Shown here piece after piece: positions 1-6,123 of a DNA stretch of 11,859 nt. The position numbers and the translations under genes are program-made. Position 1 is the first letter of the stretch. Each line of letters opens with the position of its first letter. Under the pieces are notes generated by a model. The model searched no databases. It was not told where the DNA came from and saw only the letters and a program-made list of their open reading frames with translations. The DNA lies in the NCBI GenBank assembly GCA_017391665.1, contig JAFOXS010000327.1:1-11859 (forward strand). The letters run 5' to 3'. Source of the DNA: Alistipes sp. GTDB taxonomy: Bacteria; Bacteroidota; Bacteroidia; Bacteroidales; Rikenellaceae.

Positions 1-57
1 AATGGTATGCTGATTGCTGCTGCTCGTCAAGGTTTATATAGTATTTTTCATGTATAA
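1..57 (+). CDS. 3' end of an upstream coding region (partial, unidentified)
   Basis: The frame starting at base 1 is open and ends at a TAA at 55-57. It reads NGMLIAAARQGLYSIFHV, and the gene would begin outside the window. The stop lies just past the ATG at 50 of the protease gene, giving an 8-base overlap, an arrangement that often goes with translational coupling inside an operon. The other two forward frames close at 11-13 and 39-41, so this is the most plausible frame for an upstream gene, but 18 residues are too few to name a family. It may also be non-coding. Confidence 0.3.
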   Translation, partial: NGMLIAAARQGLYSIFHV

Positions 58-1753
58 GAACTCTAAACACGCTATCATATTTCCCCTGTTGCTCGCCATC
101 GGCGTGGTGCTGGGTATATTGCTTGGTCAGTTTGTGGGGCGCAATCGTGCCGAGACGCAGCTGCGCACGCTAATTAGTCGCAGTGGCATGAATATGACCA
201 ATAAGATCATGCAGACGAGCATGCTCATCGAGCATCGCTTTGTCGACTCCATCTCTATGGATTCACTCTCCGAGCTGGTTATCCCTATGATGATGGAGAA
301 GCTCGATCCCCACTCGGTCTATATCCCTGCCCGTGAGATGCAGGAACTGAATGAGCCTCTGGAGGGCGAGTTCGATGGCGTGGGTATTTCGTTCAACACT
401 ACTTCCGACACTATAATGGTCCTCAGCGTCATTGCCAATGGCCCGAGTGCCAAGGCGGGTGTTGTGGCAGGTGACCGCATCATTGAGATCAACGACACGC
501 TGGTTGCAGGTGTCGGCATGCCGCAGAATGATATAGTCAAGCGCCTGCGAGGCAAGCGTGGTTCGGAGGTGAAGCTCTCGCTCAAACGTCAGGGTATTGA
601 CGATCTGGTGGATGTTGTGGTTGTGCGCGATGCCATACCCATCAAGAGTATAGAGGCCTCGTTCATGCTGACCGACGAGATCGGCTTTATCCGCCTCTCG
701 CAGTTTGCCCGCACATCGTATGTCGAGTTGATGGCGGCTCTGGCCAGATTGCGTGCCGAGGGAATGAAACGTCTTATTTTTGACCTGCGCGATAACTCGG
801 GCGGATTCCTCGATCAGGCTATTATGATTGCCAACGAGTTCCTGCCCGCAGGCAAACTCATCGTATATACAGAGGATCGTCAGCGTGAACAGACCAGAGA
901 GTATAGCGACGGCAGTGGTTCGTCAACTGATCTGGCACTTGTAATATTGATCGACGAGGGTAGTGCTTCATCGTCGGAGATTCTGGCCGGTGCTGTTCAG
1001 GATAACGACCGCGGAACGATCATAGGTCGCCGCTCATTTGGTAAGGGTCTGGTGCAGAGTCAGATTCCGTACTCCGATGGCTCGGCTCTGCGTCTTACTA
1101 TCGCCCGTTACTTCACACCTACGGGACGTTCGATTCAGAAACCCTATACCAATGGCAACGACCGCGACTATGAGATGGATATCCTGCGTCGCTACAACAA
1201 TAATGAGTTCTTCTCGGCCGACAGCATCCACTTTGCCGACTCGCTGAAGTTCACCACCCCGAAGGGTAAGGTTGTCTATGGCGGTGGTGGTATCATGCCC
1301 GATGTATTTGTGCCGCTCGATACGACCGACATGACACATTATTACGTTGAGGTTACGGGCCGCAATATTCTCTATCGCTATACGCTGGAGTATGCCGACC
1401 GTCATCGCGATGCTATCAATGCGGTTACGACGATGACCGAGTTGCAGGCTCTGCTTGATGCGGATAAGACTCTGTTTGAGGATTTTGTAAATTATGCTGC
1501 ACGACACGGCGTGAAGCCCGTGCGTAGTGAGATTGCCCGCTCGCGCAGGATTATGGAGGCGCAGCTGCGAGCATATATTGGTCGCAATACGGCGCTGGAG
1601 GATAATGGATTCTATTACAATATTTACCCCATTGACGATGTGTTGCGTCGTTCGGTGGAGGTATTGCAGCAGATGCCTATGCCCGAGCCTGAACCCGAGG
1701 AGGAGATGATTAGCCGCGAGCTGCCCGAGATGGTAATTAAAATTAAGAAATAG
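50..1753 (+). CDS. S41 family C-terminal processing peptidase (CtpA/Prc type), membrane-anchored
   Basis: This is a serine protease of the periplasmic tail-specific family, which cleaves proteins near their C termini. With the ATG at 50 it has 567 residues. In order they are: an N-terminal hydrophobic anchor (about 9-28); a conserved pre-PDZ segment containing LDPHSVYIP (about 85-93); a PDZ domain (about 105-195, including DGVGISF and AGVVAGDRIIEIN); and the S41 catalytic domain (about 195-395). The Ser/Lys/Gln catalytic set is visible by spacing as Ser307 in GSASSSEI, Lys332 in SFGKG and Gln336. This matches the Ser-25-Lys-4-Gln spacing known from CtpB. The C-terminal ~170 residues end in an acidic, Pro/Glu-rich stretch and then a basic tail. 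A TTG at 14 is in frame, but the ATG at 50 gives a normal signal anchor and is preferred. The protein should sit in the inner membrane facing the periplasm. Family assignment is firm; the substrate is unknown. Confidence 0.95.
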   Translation: MYKNSKHAIIFPLLLAIGVVLGILLGQFVGRNRAETQLRTLISRSGMNMTNKIMQTSMLIEHRFVDSISMDSLSELVIPMMMEKLDPHSVYIPAREMQELNEPLEGEFDGVGISFNTTSDTIMVLSVIANGPSAKAGVVAGDRIIEINDTLVAGVGMPQNDIVKRLRGKRGSEVKLSLKRQGIDDLVDVVVVRDAIPIKSIEASFMLTDEIGFIRLSQFARTSYVELMAALARLRAEGMKRLIFDLRDNSGGFLDQAIMIANEFLPAGKLIVYTEDRQREQTREYSDGSGSSTDLALVILIDEGSASSSEILAGAVQDNDRGTIIGRRSFGKGLVQSQIPYSDGSALRLTIARYFTPTGRSIQKPYTNGNDRDYEMDILRRYNNNEFFSADSIHFADSLKFTTPKGKVVYGGGGIMPDVFVPLDTTDMTHYYVEVTGRNILYRYTLEYADRHRDAINAVTTMTELQALLDADKTLFEDFVNYAARHGVKPVRSEIARSRRIMEAQLRAYIGRNTALEDNGFYYNIYPIDDVLRRSVEVLQQMPMPEPEPEEEMISRELPEMVIKIKK

Positions 1754-1755
1754 AG

Positions 1756-1917
1756 ATGTTTAAGAAATTTGTTGGCGTGCTGTTTACATTTGCAGTGCTG
1801 GCCTTACTTGTTTTCGTGCTGCTTGGCATAGGCTCGTACTCTTCGCTGCTGCCCGAGGATCTCTTCTCGGCTGGGCAGGCAGCGAGCATCGAGCAGGTTG
1901 AGAGTGTAGTGGAATAA
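1756..1917 (+). CDS. Small single-pass membrane protein (53 aa, unknown function)
   Basis: A 53-codon reading frame begins two bases after the protease stop and fills the gap before the phosphoesterase gene. It starts MFKKFVGVLFTFAVLALLVF. Residues 5-26 form one strongly hydrophobic helix after a Lys-Lys pair, which predicts an N-in single span. A short polar, acidic tail follows (LLPEDLFSAGQAASIEQVE). It could instead be a cleaved signal peptide with a ~25-residue mature peptide, though I see no clear AxA site. The 2-base and 18-base spacings to its neighbours, and amino acid usage typical of a real membrane helix, support expression with the operon. I do not recognise a family. A partner or regulator of the adjacent membrane protease is a reasonable guess but only that. 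Confidence 0.7.
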   Translation: MFKKFVGVLFTFAVLALLVFVLLGIGSYSSLLPEDLFSAGQAASIEQVESVVE

Positions 1918-1935
1918 CGTAAAATAACTTAAGAT

Positions 1936-3114
1936 ATGAAGAGATTTGTTTTAACTATTATGGCTCTCGTGGCTGTGGCGGCTGTGTTTGCGGCTGATCC
2001 CCCGCGAGTGAAGACAAAGTGTGGCCCTTGGGTGGTTGGTGTTACCGATACGGAGATGACCGTGGTGTGGACCTCGACGGACCGTTGTATGGGATGGGTG
2101 GAGATTGCACCCGACGATGGCACCTCGTTCTATGCCGAGGAGCGTCCCCGCTACGACGAGGACTTTATGGGTCGTCATGTTGTCTCAGATGTGCACCATG
2201 TGCGTATTACTGGCCTCAAGCCTGGCACTACCTATCGCTACCGCATCTATCAGCAGGGTGTTGACGATAGCGGTCATAACCCCATTCCGAGCGGTTATAT
2301 CAGCGCCAGCGATGTGTATTCGCGCAAGCCCTATGCCATCCGTACGATGGACTTTGGGAAGGCTGATTGCACTTTCACGATGATTAACGATATTCATGGT
2401 CGCGATTCGATGATGCTGGCTCTGACGAAGGATATACGCAGCGAGAAGCCCGATTTCGTGGTCTTCAATGGCGATATGGTGAGCTTTATGGGTTCGACCG
2501 AAGATATCGAGAAGGGCTTTATGACACGTGCTACGGAGACCTTTGCTACGGATTTTCCGCTCGTTTATGTGCGTGGTAACCACGAGACACGAGGTCCTGG
2601 CTTCAGCGAGTATCTTAACCTCTTCCCCTCTACGACCAACGCACCCTACTTTATGTTCCGTCAGGGTCCTGCGGCCTTTATCGTGCTCGATAGTGGCGAG
2701 GATAAGCCCGACAGTGATATTGAGTATGGTGGCACAGCGGCTTATGATGCATATCGCGAGGCGATGGCGGCGTGGCTCAAGGAGGCTATCCAGAGCGAGG
2801 AGTTCCGTGCGGCTCCCGTGAAGATTGTTCTGCTGCATATCCCCTTTGCCAAGGGTACAGGATGGTATGGCAACAATGAGTTGAAGCGTCTGCTGTTGCC
2901 TCTGCTCAACGAGGCGGGTGTGGATGTGATGCTCAGCGGTCATAACCACCGCTACAGCTACCTGGAGAAGGGCGATGCTGATAATAACTTCCCTATCCTC
3001 GTAAACTCAAACAACGACCGTGTGAAGGTGCATGCCACCAAGGAGCAGATCGTAATGGAGGTGCTGGATGCTACGGGTAAGATGATTCACAAGCACACTG
3101 TAAAAGTACAGTAA
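1936..3114 (+). CDS. Secreted calcineurin-like metallophosphoesterase with purple-acid-phosphatase-type N-terminal domain
   Basis: This 392-residue protein has a signal peptide (MKRFVLTIMALVAVAAVFA, cleavage near residue 20). A fibronectin-III-like domain follows (about 25-135), with WTSTDRCMGWVEI and the GLKPGTTYRYRI strand that is typical of purple acid phosphatases. The metallophosphoesterase domain spans about 145-355. Its metal ligands are visible in order: Asp152 and His154 (NDIHG), Asp180 (NGDMV), Asn215 and His216 (RGNHE), His301 (LLHIPF), and His336 and His338 (SGHNH). All core ligands are present, so it should be an active dinuclear metal phosphohydrolase acting outside the cytoplasm. 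The true substrate (phosphomonoester, phosphodiester or nucleotide) cannot be read from sequence. The gene follows the small membrane protein by 18 bases with no terminator between them, so it probably shares the protease transcript. A 6-bp hairpin (ACTGTA/TACAGT) covers its last codons. Confidence 0.9.
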   Translation: MKRFVLTIMALVAVAAVFAADPPRVKTKCGPWVVGVTDTEMTVVWTSTDRCMGWVEIAPDDGTSFYAEERPRYDEDFMGRHVVSDVHHVRITGLKPGTTYRYRIYQQGVDDSGHNPIPSGYISASDVYSRKPYAIRTMDFGKADCTFTMINDIHGRDSMMLALTKDIRSEKPDFVVFNGDMVSFMGSTEDIEKGFMTRATETFATDFPLVYVRGNHETRGPGFSEYLNLFPSTTNAPYFMFRQGPAAFIVLDSGEDKPDSDIEYGGTAAYDAYREAMAAWLKEAIQSEEFRAAPVKIVLLHIPFAKGTGWYGNNELKRLLLPLLNEAGVDVMLSGHNHRYSYLEKGDADNNFPILVNSNNDRVKVHATKEQIVMEVLDATGKMIHKHTVKVQ

Positions 3115-3115
3115 A

Positions 3116-3230
3116 GCCGTCTAACAAGGTGTTTTCTGCGTTACACTCGCTCTCGAAATCCTCATTTACGCCTCAGTAAACTGCGGTTTCTCGAGCTTCG
3201 CAGGCCTTGAAAACCCTCTTGTTATACGAC
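3116..3230. repeat. Long imperfect inverted repeat in a convergent intergenic region
   Basis: Two ~55-base arms fold on a 6-base loop at 3170-3175. Matching blocks from outside to centre are: GTC 3119-3121 with GAC 3228-3230; TAACAAG 3122-3128 with CTTGTTA 3218-3224; GTTTTC 3131-3136 with GAAAAC 3209-3214; TGCG 3137-3140 with CGCA 3199-3202; CTCGA 3152-3156 with TCGAG 3191-3195; and TTTAC 3165-3169 with GTAAA 3176-3180. Mismatches and bulges separate the blocks. It lies between the phosphoesterase stop and the terminator, and no gene is visible in it. It resembles a dispersed intergenic palindromic element (a MITE- or REP-like relic), but that is inference because only one copy is in the window. 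Confidence 0.6.
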
Positions 3231-3267
3231 TTTGAAGGTGGTACTTTGATGAGAATAGAAAGAATAG

Positions 3268-3300
3268 AAAAAAGGCTGTCCCGATGGGGCAGCCTTTTCT
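3268..3300. terminator. Bidirectional Rho-independent terminator between convergent genes
   Basis: A near-perfect 13-bp stem pairs AAAAGGCTGTCCC (3270-3282) with GGGGCAGCCTTTT (3286-3298) on a 3-base GAT loop, with one G-U pair. An A-run (3268-3273) lies on its left and a T-run on its right. It can therefore stop transcripts of the phosphoesterase operon on the plus strand and of the sialidase-like gene on the minus strand. It starts about 150 bases after the phosphoesterase stop and ends 18 bases short of the minus-strand stop codon. Confidence 0.9.
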
Positions 3301-3318
3301 GTTGTATGTAAAGCGGGA

Positions 3319-4350
3319 TTACTTTCCAAATACTGAGAGGGGTATCTTTGCCAGATGGATTGAGGCATTCTTTGAGTTGTGCATCGAGTAGTACGATACC
3401 CACAACTCATCACCCACAACCACAAAGCCCGGATAGCTCGTGTCACCACCCGAGGGGAGGATGAGAGTCTGGTTGAACTTACCATCCTTCGTGCCAAGGA
3501 AGAGTGATGTGCGGGCATCGTGTCCCAGGAGTGTGCGACCACCAGCTACGATGTGCTCATCATCCAGCACGATAAAGTCGGGACCACCCAGGAATGTACC
3601 CATCTTCTTCCACTCCCATTCAGTGTAGGGTGCAGGGCTTGCGCCCCATACACACTCACGGTCGCCCTGCTCGCGACGTATCATGATTGCCATGCGGCCA
3701 TCCTCAAGGAAACGAATCGTAGCCTCGTTGGGGAAGTTGTCGATGTTGAACGACTGAATATGCTTGTAGTTGATGCCGTCCGTCGTAGAGTAGAGGTAGA
3801 GCGGAGTCTGTCCCTTTTCAGTACGGCCATAGCTTACCGAGTAGCCTACGCCATTATGCCACGTCACACGCCACAGCCAGTCGCGCTCGGTGCGGTAGTT
3901 CGGATCTACATTCACGGGCTGAGGGTCGGTAAAGGTGCGACCATCGCTCGAGAACATCACGTGGGGCTGACTGCCCACCAGCTCCTTATTTCTATATATA
4001 GAACCTCCGATGATGACCATCAGTCGGCCGTCGGGTGTGATCGAGAATTTAGGATCGCGCAGGTCGTAGCCCGCCTTGCCGATGGCTGGCAGTGCCTCCC
4101 ACTTCACGCCATCCTTTGAGTGGAGGATACGAATCTTACCCTCGGCGTTGCCCTTGCTGTCGAAGATGTGGGTCTCGCCCTCGCGGAAGGTGATATAGTA
4201 CTCGCCCCGGAACTTCTCGATTGAGGTGAAGGCGTTGTGCATTCCGTTGTCCCAGATCTTCTCGGATGAGAATGATATCTGCTGTGCCTGGATCGACGAT
4301 GCCGCCATAAGTGCACAGATGCAGATGAAAAACTTGCGAACCATATTCAT
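3319..4350 (-). CDS. Secreted sialidase-fold (BNR/Asp-box) beta-propeller protein
   Basis: With the ATG at 4350 this encodes 343 residues. A signal peptide (MVRKFFICICALMAASSIQA, cleavage near residue 22) is followed by one domain of propeller-like strands. Asp-box-like turns are SKDGVKW (78-84), SSDGRTF (134-140), TTDGINY (189-195) and possibly TKDGKF (287-292). Other recognisable blocks are FREGETH (55-61), DLRDPKFSITPDGRLM (96-111), GGPDF (255-259), AGGR (269-272) and SGGDTSYPGF (300-309). From memory these blocks occur in proteins annotated as exo-alpha-sialidase or sialidase family. The classical FRIP motif is absent, so true sialidase activity is uncertain; a glycan-binding or other glycosidase role is possible. 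The frame is open further upstream to 4461, but a -7 promoter element lies inside that extension and the signal peptide begins at 4350 or 4344, so the extension is rejected. It is transcribed alone, towards the bidirectional terminator. Confidence 0.85.
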   Translation of the reverse strand: MNMVRKFFICICALMAASSIQAQQISFSSEKIWDNGMHNAFTSIEKFRGEYYITFREGETHIFDSKGNAEGKIRILHSKDGVKWEALPAIGKAGYDLRDPKFSITPDGRLMVIIGGSIYRNKELVGSQPHVMFSSDGRTFTDPQPVNVDPNYRTERDWLWRVTWHNGVGYSVSYGRTEKGQTPLYLYSTTDGINYKHIQSFNIDNFPNEATIRFLEDGRMAIMIRREQGDRECVWGASPAPYTEWEWKKMGTFLGGPDFIVLDDEHIVAGGRTLLGHDARTSLFLGTKDGKFNQTLILPSGGDTSYPGFVVVGDELWVSYYSMHNSKNASIHLAKIPLSVFGK

Positions 4351-4396
4351 AGTTATAATTTTTAAGTAAAAAAAGCTGATTTGCAATAAATCTATA

Positions 4397-4404
4397 CAAA
4401 GATA
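4397..4404 (-). promoter_or_regulatory. Bacteroidota -7 promoter element for the sialidase-like gene
   Basis: Read on the minus strand this is TATCTTTG, a full match to the Bacteroidota -7 consensus TAnnTTTG, about 47 bases before the chosen ATG at 4350. No clean TTTG -33 box sits 19-20 bp further upstream; only a T-rich TTTTAC stretch is near. The promoter is therefore half-canonical. Its position argues that translation starts at 4350 or 4344. Confidence 0.6.
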
Positions 4405-4457
4405 GATATTTTCGCCGTAAAAGCCATATAATTTCAGAGTTCGCTTGATATTTTTAA

Positions 4458-4472
4458 GCATAATAATTATGC
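4458..4472. promoter_or_regulatory. 15-bp dyad (possible operator) in the divergent region upstream of gdhA
   Basis: GCATAAT-A-ATTATGC is a perfect 7-bp inverted repeat around one central base. It overlaps ATGCAT at 4469-4474, and a second ATGCAT lies at 4482-4487, 13 bases on. The dyad is ~75 bases upstream of the gdhA -33 box and ~35 bases behind the expected -33 zone of the divergent gene, a position that suits a regulator serving either promoter. The region is AT-rich, so chance is possible. No known regulator is assigned. Confidence 0.3.
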
Positions 4473-4544
4473 ATAAACAACATGCATTAGAGTGCTAAAT
4501 GTGGCATATGTATGCAAAAATGTGTGATTTTTATGGGTAAAATG

Positions 4545-4575
4545 TTTGCATTATTAATAATTTTTAGTAATTTTG
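4545..4575 (+). promoter_or_regulatory. Bacteroidota promoter of gdhA
   Basis: TTTG at 4545-4548 (-33 box) and TAATTTTG at 4568-4575 (-7 box, TAnnTTTG) are separated by 19 bp, the spacing expected for the Bacteroidota housekeeping sigma factor. The perfect palindrome TTATTAATAA (4551-4560) lies in the spacer. Transcription would start near 4582, leaving a short AT-rich leader of about 25 bases before the ATG at 4607. No Shine-Dalgarno sequence is seen. Confidence 0.85.
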
Positions 4576-4606
4576 CGACAGAATTAATTAATAAAACAAA
4601 TAATAT

Positions 4607-5962
4607 ATGAACACGACAGTTAAAGAGTATGTCGATCAGTTTATGGCCGACATCGTGGCAAAGAACCCCAACGAGCCCGAGTTCCATCAGGCCGTTCGTG
4701 AGGTTGTAGAGAGCGTTGCTCCCTATGTATTGGAGAATCCCCAGCTCATCAAGATGAAGGTGTTGGAGCGTATCGCCGAGCCCGAGCGTGTTATTATGTT
4801 CCGTGTACCTTGGGTAGCCGACAATGGCGAGATTATGATAAACAAGGGTTATCGCGTGCAGATGAACAGCGCGATTGGTCCCTATAAGGGCGGTATCCGT
4901 TTCCACGCCAGTGTAAACCTCAGCATTTTGAAGTTCCTCGCCTTCGAGCAGACCTTCAAGAACTCACTCACAACACTCCCGATGGGTGGCGGTAAGGGTG
5001 GTTCGGATTTCAACCCCAAGGGTAAGTCTGATATGGAGATTATGCGCTTCTGCCAGAGCTTCATTACAGAGCTTTATCGTCACATTGGTCCCGACACCGA
5101 CGTTCCCGCAGGTGATATTGGCGTAGGTGGCCGTGAGGTTGGCTACATGTTCGGTCAGTACAAGCGTCTGCAGAACGAGTTTACAGGTACGTTTACGGGT
5201 AAGGGTATCACCTTCGGTGGCTCAATCAAGCGTCCCGAGGCTACGGGTTACGGTGCTTGCTACTTCGGTCAGGCTATGCTTGCTACCAAGGGCGATTCAT
5301 ATGCAGGCAAGGTGGTTGCCATTTCGGGTTCGGGTAACGTGGCGCAGTTCGCAGCCGAGAAGGCTCTCTCGCTCGGTGCAAAGGTTGTTACCATGTCTGA
5401 CTCAAACGGTTATATCTACGATCCCGATGGTATCGACGAGGATAAGTTGCAGTATATCTTTGAGCTGAAGAATATGCTTCGTGGCCGTATCCGCGAGTAT
5501 GTGAACAAGTATCCTACAGCGCAGTACTTCGAGGGCGAGCGTCCCTGGGGTGTGAAGTGCGACATCGCTATGCCTTGTGCTACGCAGAACGAGCTCAATG
5601 GCGAGCAGGCTGCTCAGCTGGTGGCTAATGGCTGTATGTGTGTTGTTGAGGGTGCCAATATGCCCTCTACACCCGAGGCTATCGAGTGCTTCCAGAAGGC
5701 TAAGATTCTCTACTCACCCGGTAAGGCATCGAATGCGGGTGGTGTAGCTACCTCTGGTCTTGAGATGACGCAGAACTCTATGCGTCTGAAGTGGAGCGGC
5801 GAGGAGGTTGATGCCAAGCTGCAGGAGATTATGAAGAAGATTCACGCCGTGTGTGTGCAGTACGGTACCGAGGATGATGGCTACGTGAACTACGTTAAGG
5901 GTGCCAACATCGCAGGTTTCATGACCGTTGCAGAGGCTATGCTGGCGCAGGGTATCGTATAA
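4607..5962 (+). CDS. gdhA: NADP-type glutamate dehydrogenase, hexameric class I
   Basis: This enzyme makes L-glutamate from 2-oxoglutarate and ammonia with NADPH (reversibly) in the cytoplasm and is a main ammonia-assimilation route in gut Bacteroidales. Its 451 residues match the usual ~450 of the 50-kDa hexameric family. Catalytic residues are visible with the same spacing as the well-studied Clostridium symbiosum enzyme: Lys94 (PYKGGIRFH), Lys118, Lys130 (PMGGGKGGSDF) and Asp170 (VPAGDIGVGGRE). The C-terminal half is a Rossmann domain with GSGNVAQFAAEKA and, after the second strand, SDSNG where the NADP-dependent E. coli enzyme has SDSSG. NADP use is inferred from that. The ATG at 4607 is supported by the promoter just upstream. 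The gene is monocistronic, with its own promoter and terminator. Confidence 0.97.
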   Translation: MNTTVKEYVDQFMADIVAKNPNEPEFHQAVREVVESVAPYVLENPQLIKMKVLERIAEPERVIMFRVPWVADNGEIMINKGYRVQMNSAIGPYKGGIRFHASVNLSILKFLAFEQTFKNSLTTLPMGGGKGGSDFNPKGKSDMEIMRFCQSFITELYRHIGPDTDVPAGDIGVGGREVGYMFGQYKRLQNEFTGTFTGKGITFGGSIKRPEATGYGACYFGQAMLATKGDSYAGKVVAISGSGNVAQFAAEKALSLGAKVVTMSDSNGYIYDPDGIDEDKLQYIFELKNMLRGRIREYVNKYPTAQYFEGERPWGVKCDIAMPCATQNELNGEQAAQLVANGCMCVVEGANMPSTPEAIECFQKAKILYSPGKASNAGGVATSGLEMTQNSMRLKWSGEEVDAKLQEIMKKIHAVCVQYGTEDDGYVNYVKGANIAGFMTVAEAMLAQGIV

Positions 5963-6008
5963 CAGATAAGCAGGTTAGGTTAAATATATAGGACGTAAGT
6001 ATTTGGGT

Positions 6009-6030
6009 CGGCGTCGTTGCTTTGGCGCCG
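6009..6030 (+). other. GC-rich hairpin in the gdhA 3' untranslated region
   Basis: CGGCGTCG (6009-6016) can pair with TGGCGCCG (6023-6030) through 8 bp, two of them G-U, around a TTGCTT loop. It stands 4 bases ahead of the terminator stem. It may protect the 3' end of the gdhA mRNA or be part of the termination structure. No coding frame is visible in 5963-6034. Confidence 0.4.
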
Positions 6031-6034
6031 TAGG

Positions 6035-6074
6035 AATGGGATTGCTGATGGTTATAGGCAGTCCCATTTTTTTT
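6035..6074 (+). terminator. Rho-independent terminator of gdhA
   Basis: AATGGGATTGC (6035-6045) pairs with GCAGTCCCATT (6058-6068) through 11 bp with one G-U pair and a 12-base loop. Eight T residues follow from 6067 to 6074. It lies 73 bases after the gdhA stop and should end that transcript. Its T-run merges with the -33 box of the next promoter. Confidence 0.88.
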
Positions 6075-6102
6075 GCTGTTCCCAAAATAAATACTATCTT
6101 TG
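6072..6102 (+). promoter_or_regulatory. Bacteroidota promoter of the flavin-reductase-like gene
   Basis: TTTG at 6072-6075 and TATCTTTG at 6095-6102 are separated by 19 bp, a perfect match to the Bacteroidota promoter pattern. The -33 box is formed by the last bases of the gdhA terminator T-run. Transcription would begin near 6109, about 15 bases before the ATG at 6124, giving a very short leader. A TTG at 6100 inside the -7 box is in frame but cannot be the start if this promoter is used. Confidence 0.85.
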
Positions 6103-6123
6103 AAAGATAAAACTTTTTCGACT

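Noticed and set aside
14..49. TTG at 14 as the start of the S41 protease
   Set aside because: It would add 12 hydrophobic residues ahead of MYKNSKHA, which already gives a normal basic N terminus and anchor at the ATG at 50.
2185..2949. Long antisense frame (254 codons) opposite the metallophosphoesterase
   Set aside because: It is a shadow of a strongly supported gene with all catalytic motifs. Its translation shows no fold-like pattern, and no promoter or start context is seen.
3097..3112. ACTGTA-AAAG-TACAGT hairpin at the end of the phosphoesterase gene as a terminator
   Set aside because: The stem is only 6 bp, AU-rich and has no T-run after it. The strong terminator at 3268-3300 is a better candidate.
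3173..3403. Minus-strand frame running from the sialidase-like gene's 3' end through the large inverted repeat
   Set aside because: It crosses the terminator and repeat, overlaps the real gene out of frame and shows no family pattern; probably a by-product of the repeat sequence.
3520..4119. 199-codon plus-strand frame opposite the sialidase-like gene
   Set aside because: It lies entirely within the minus-strand gene, which has a signal peptide, Asp boxes and a promoter element. The antisense product looks random.
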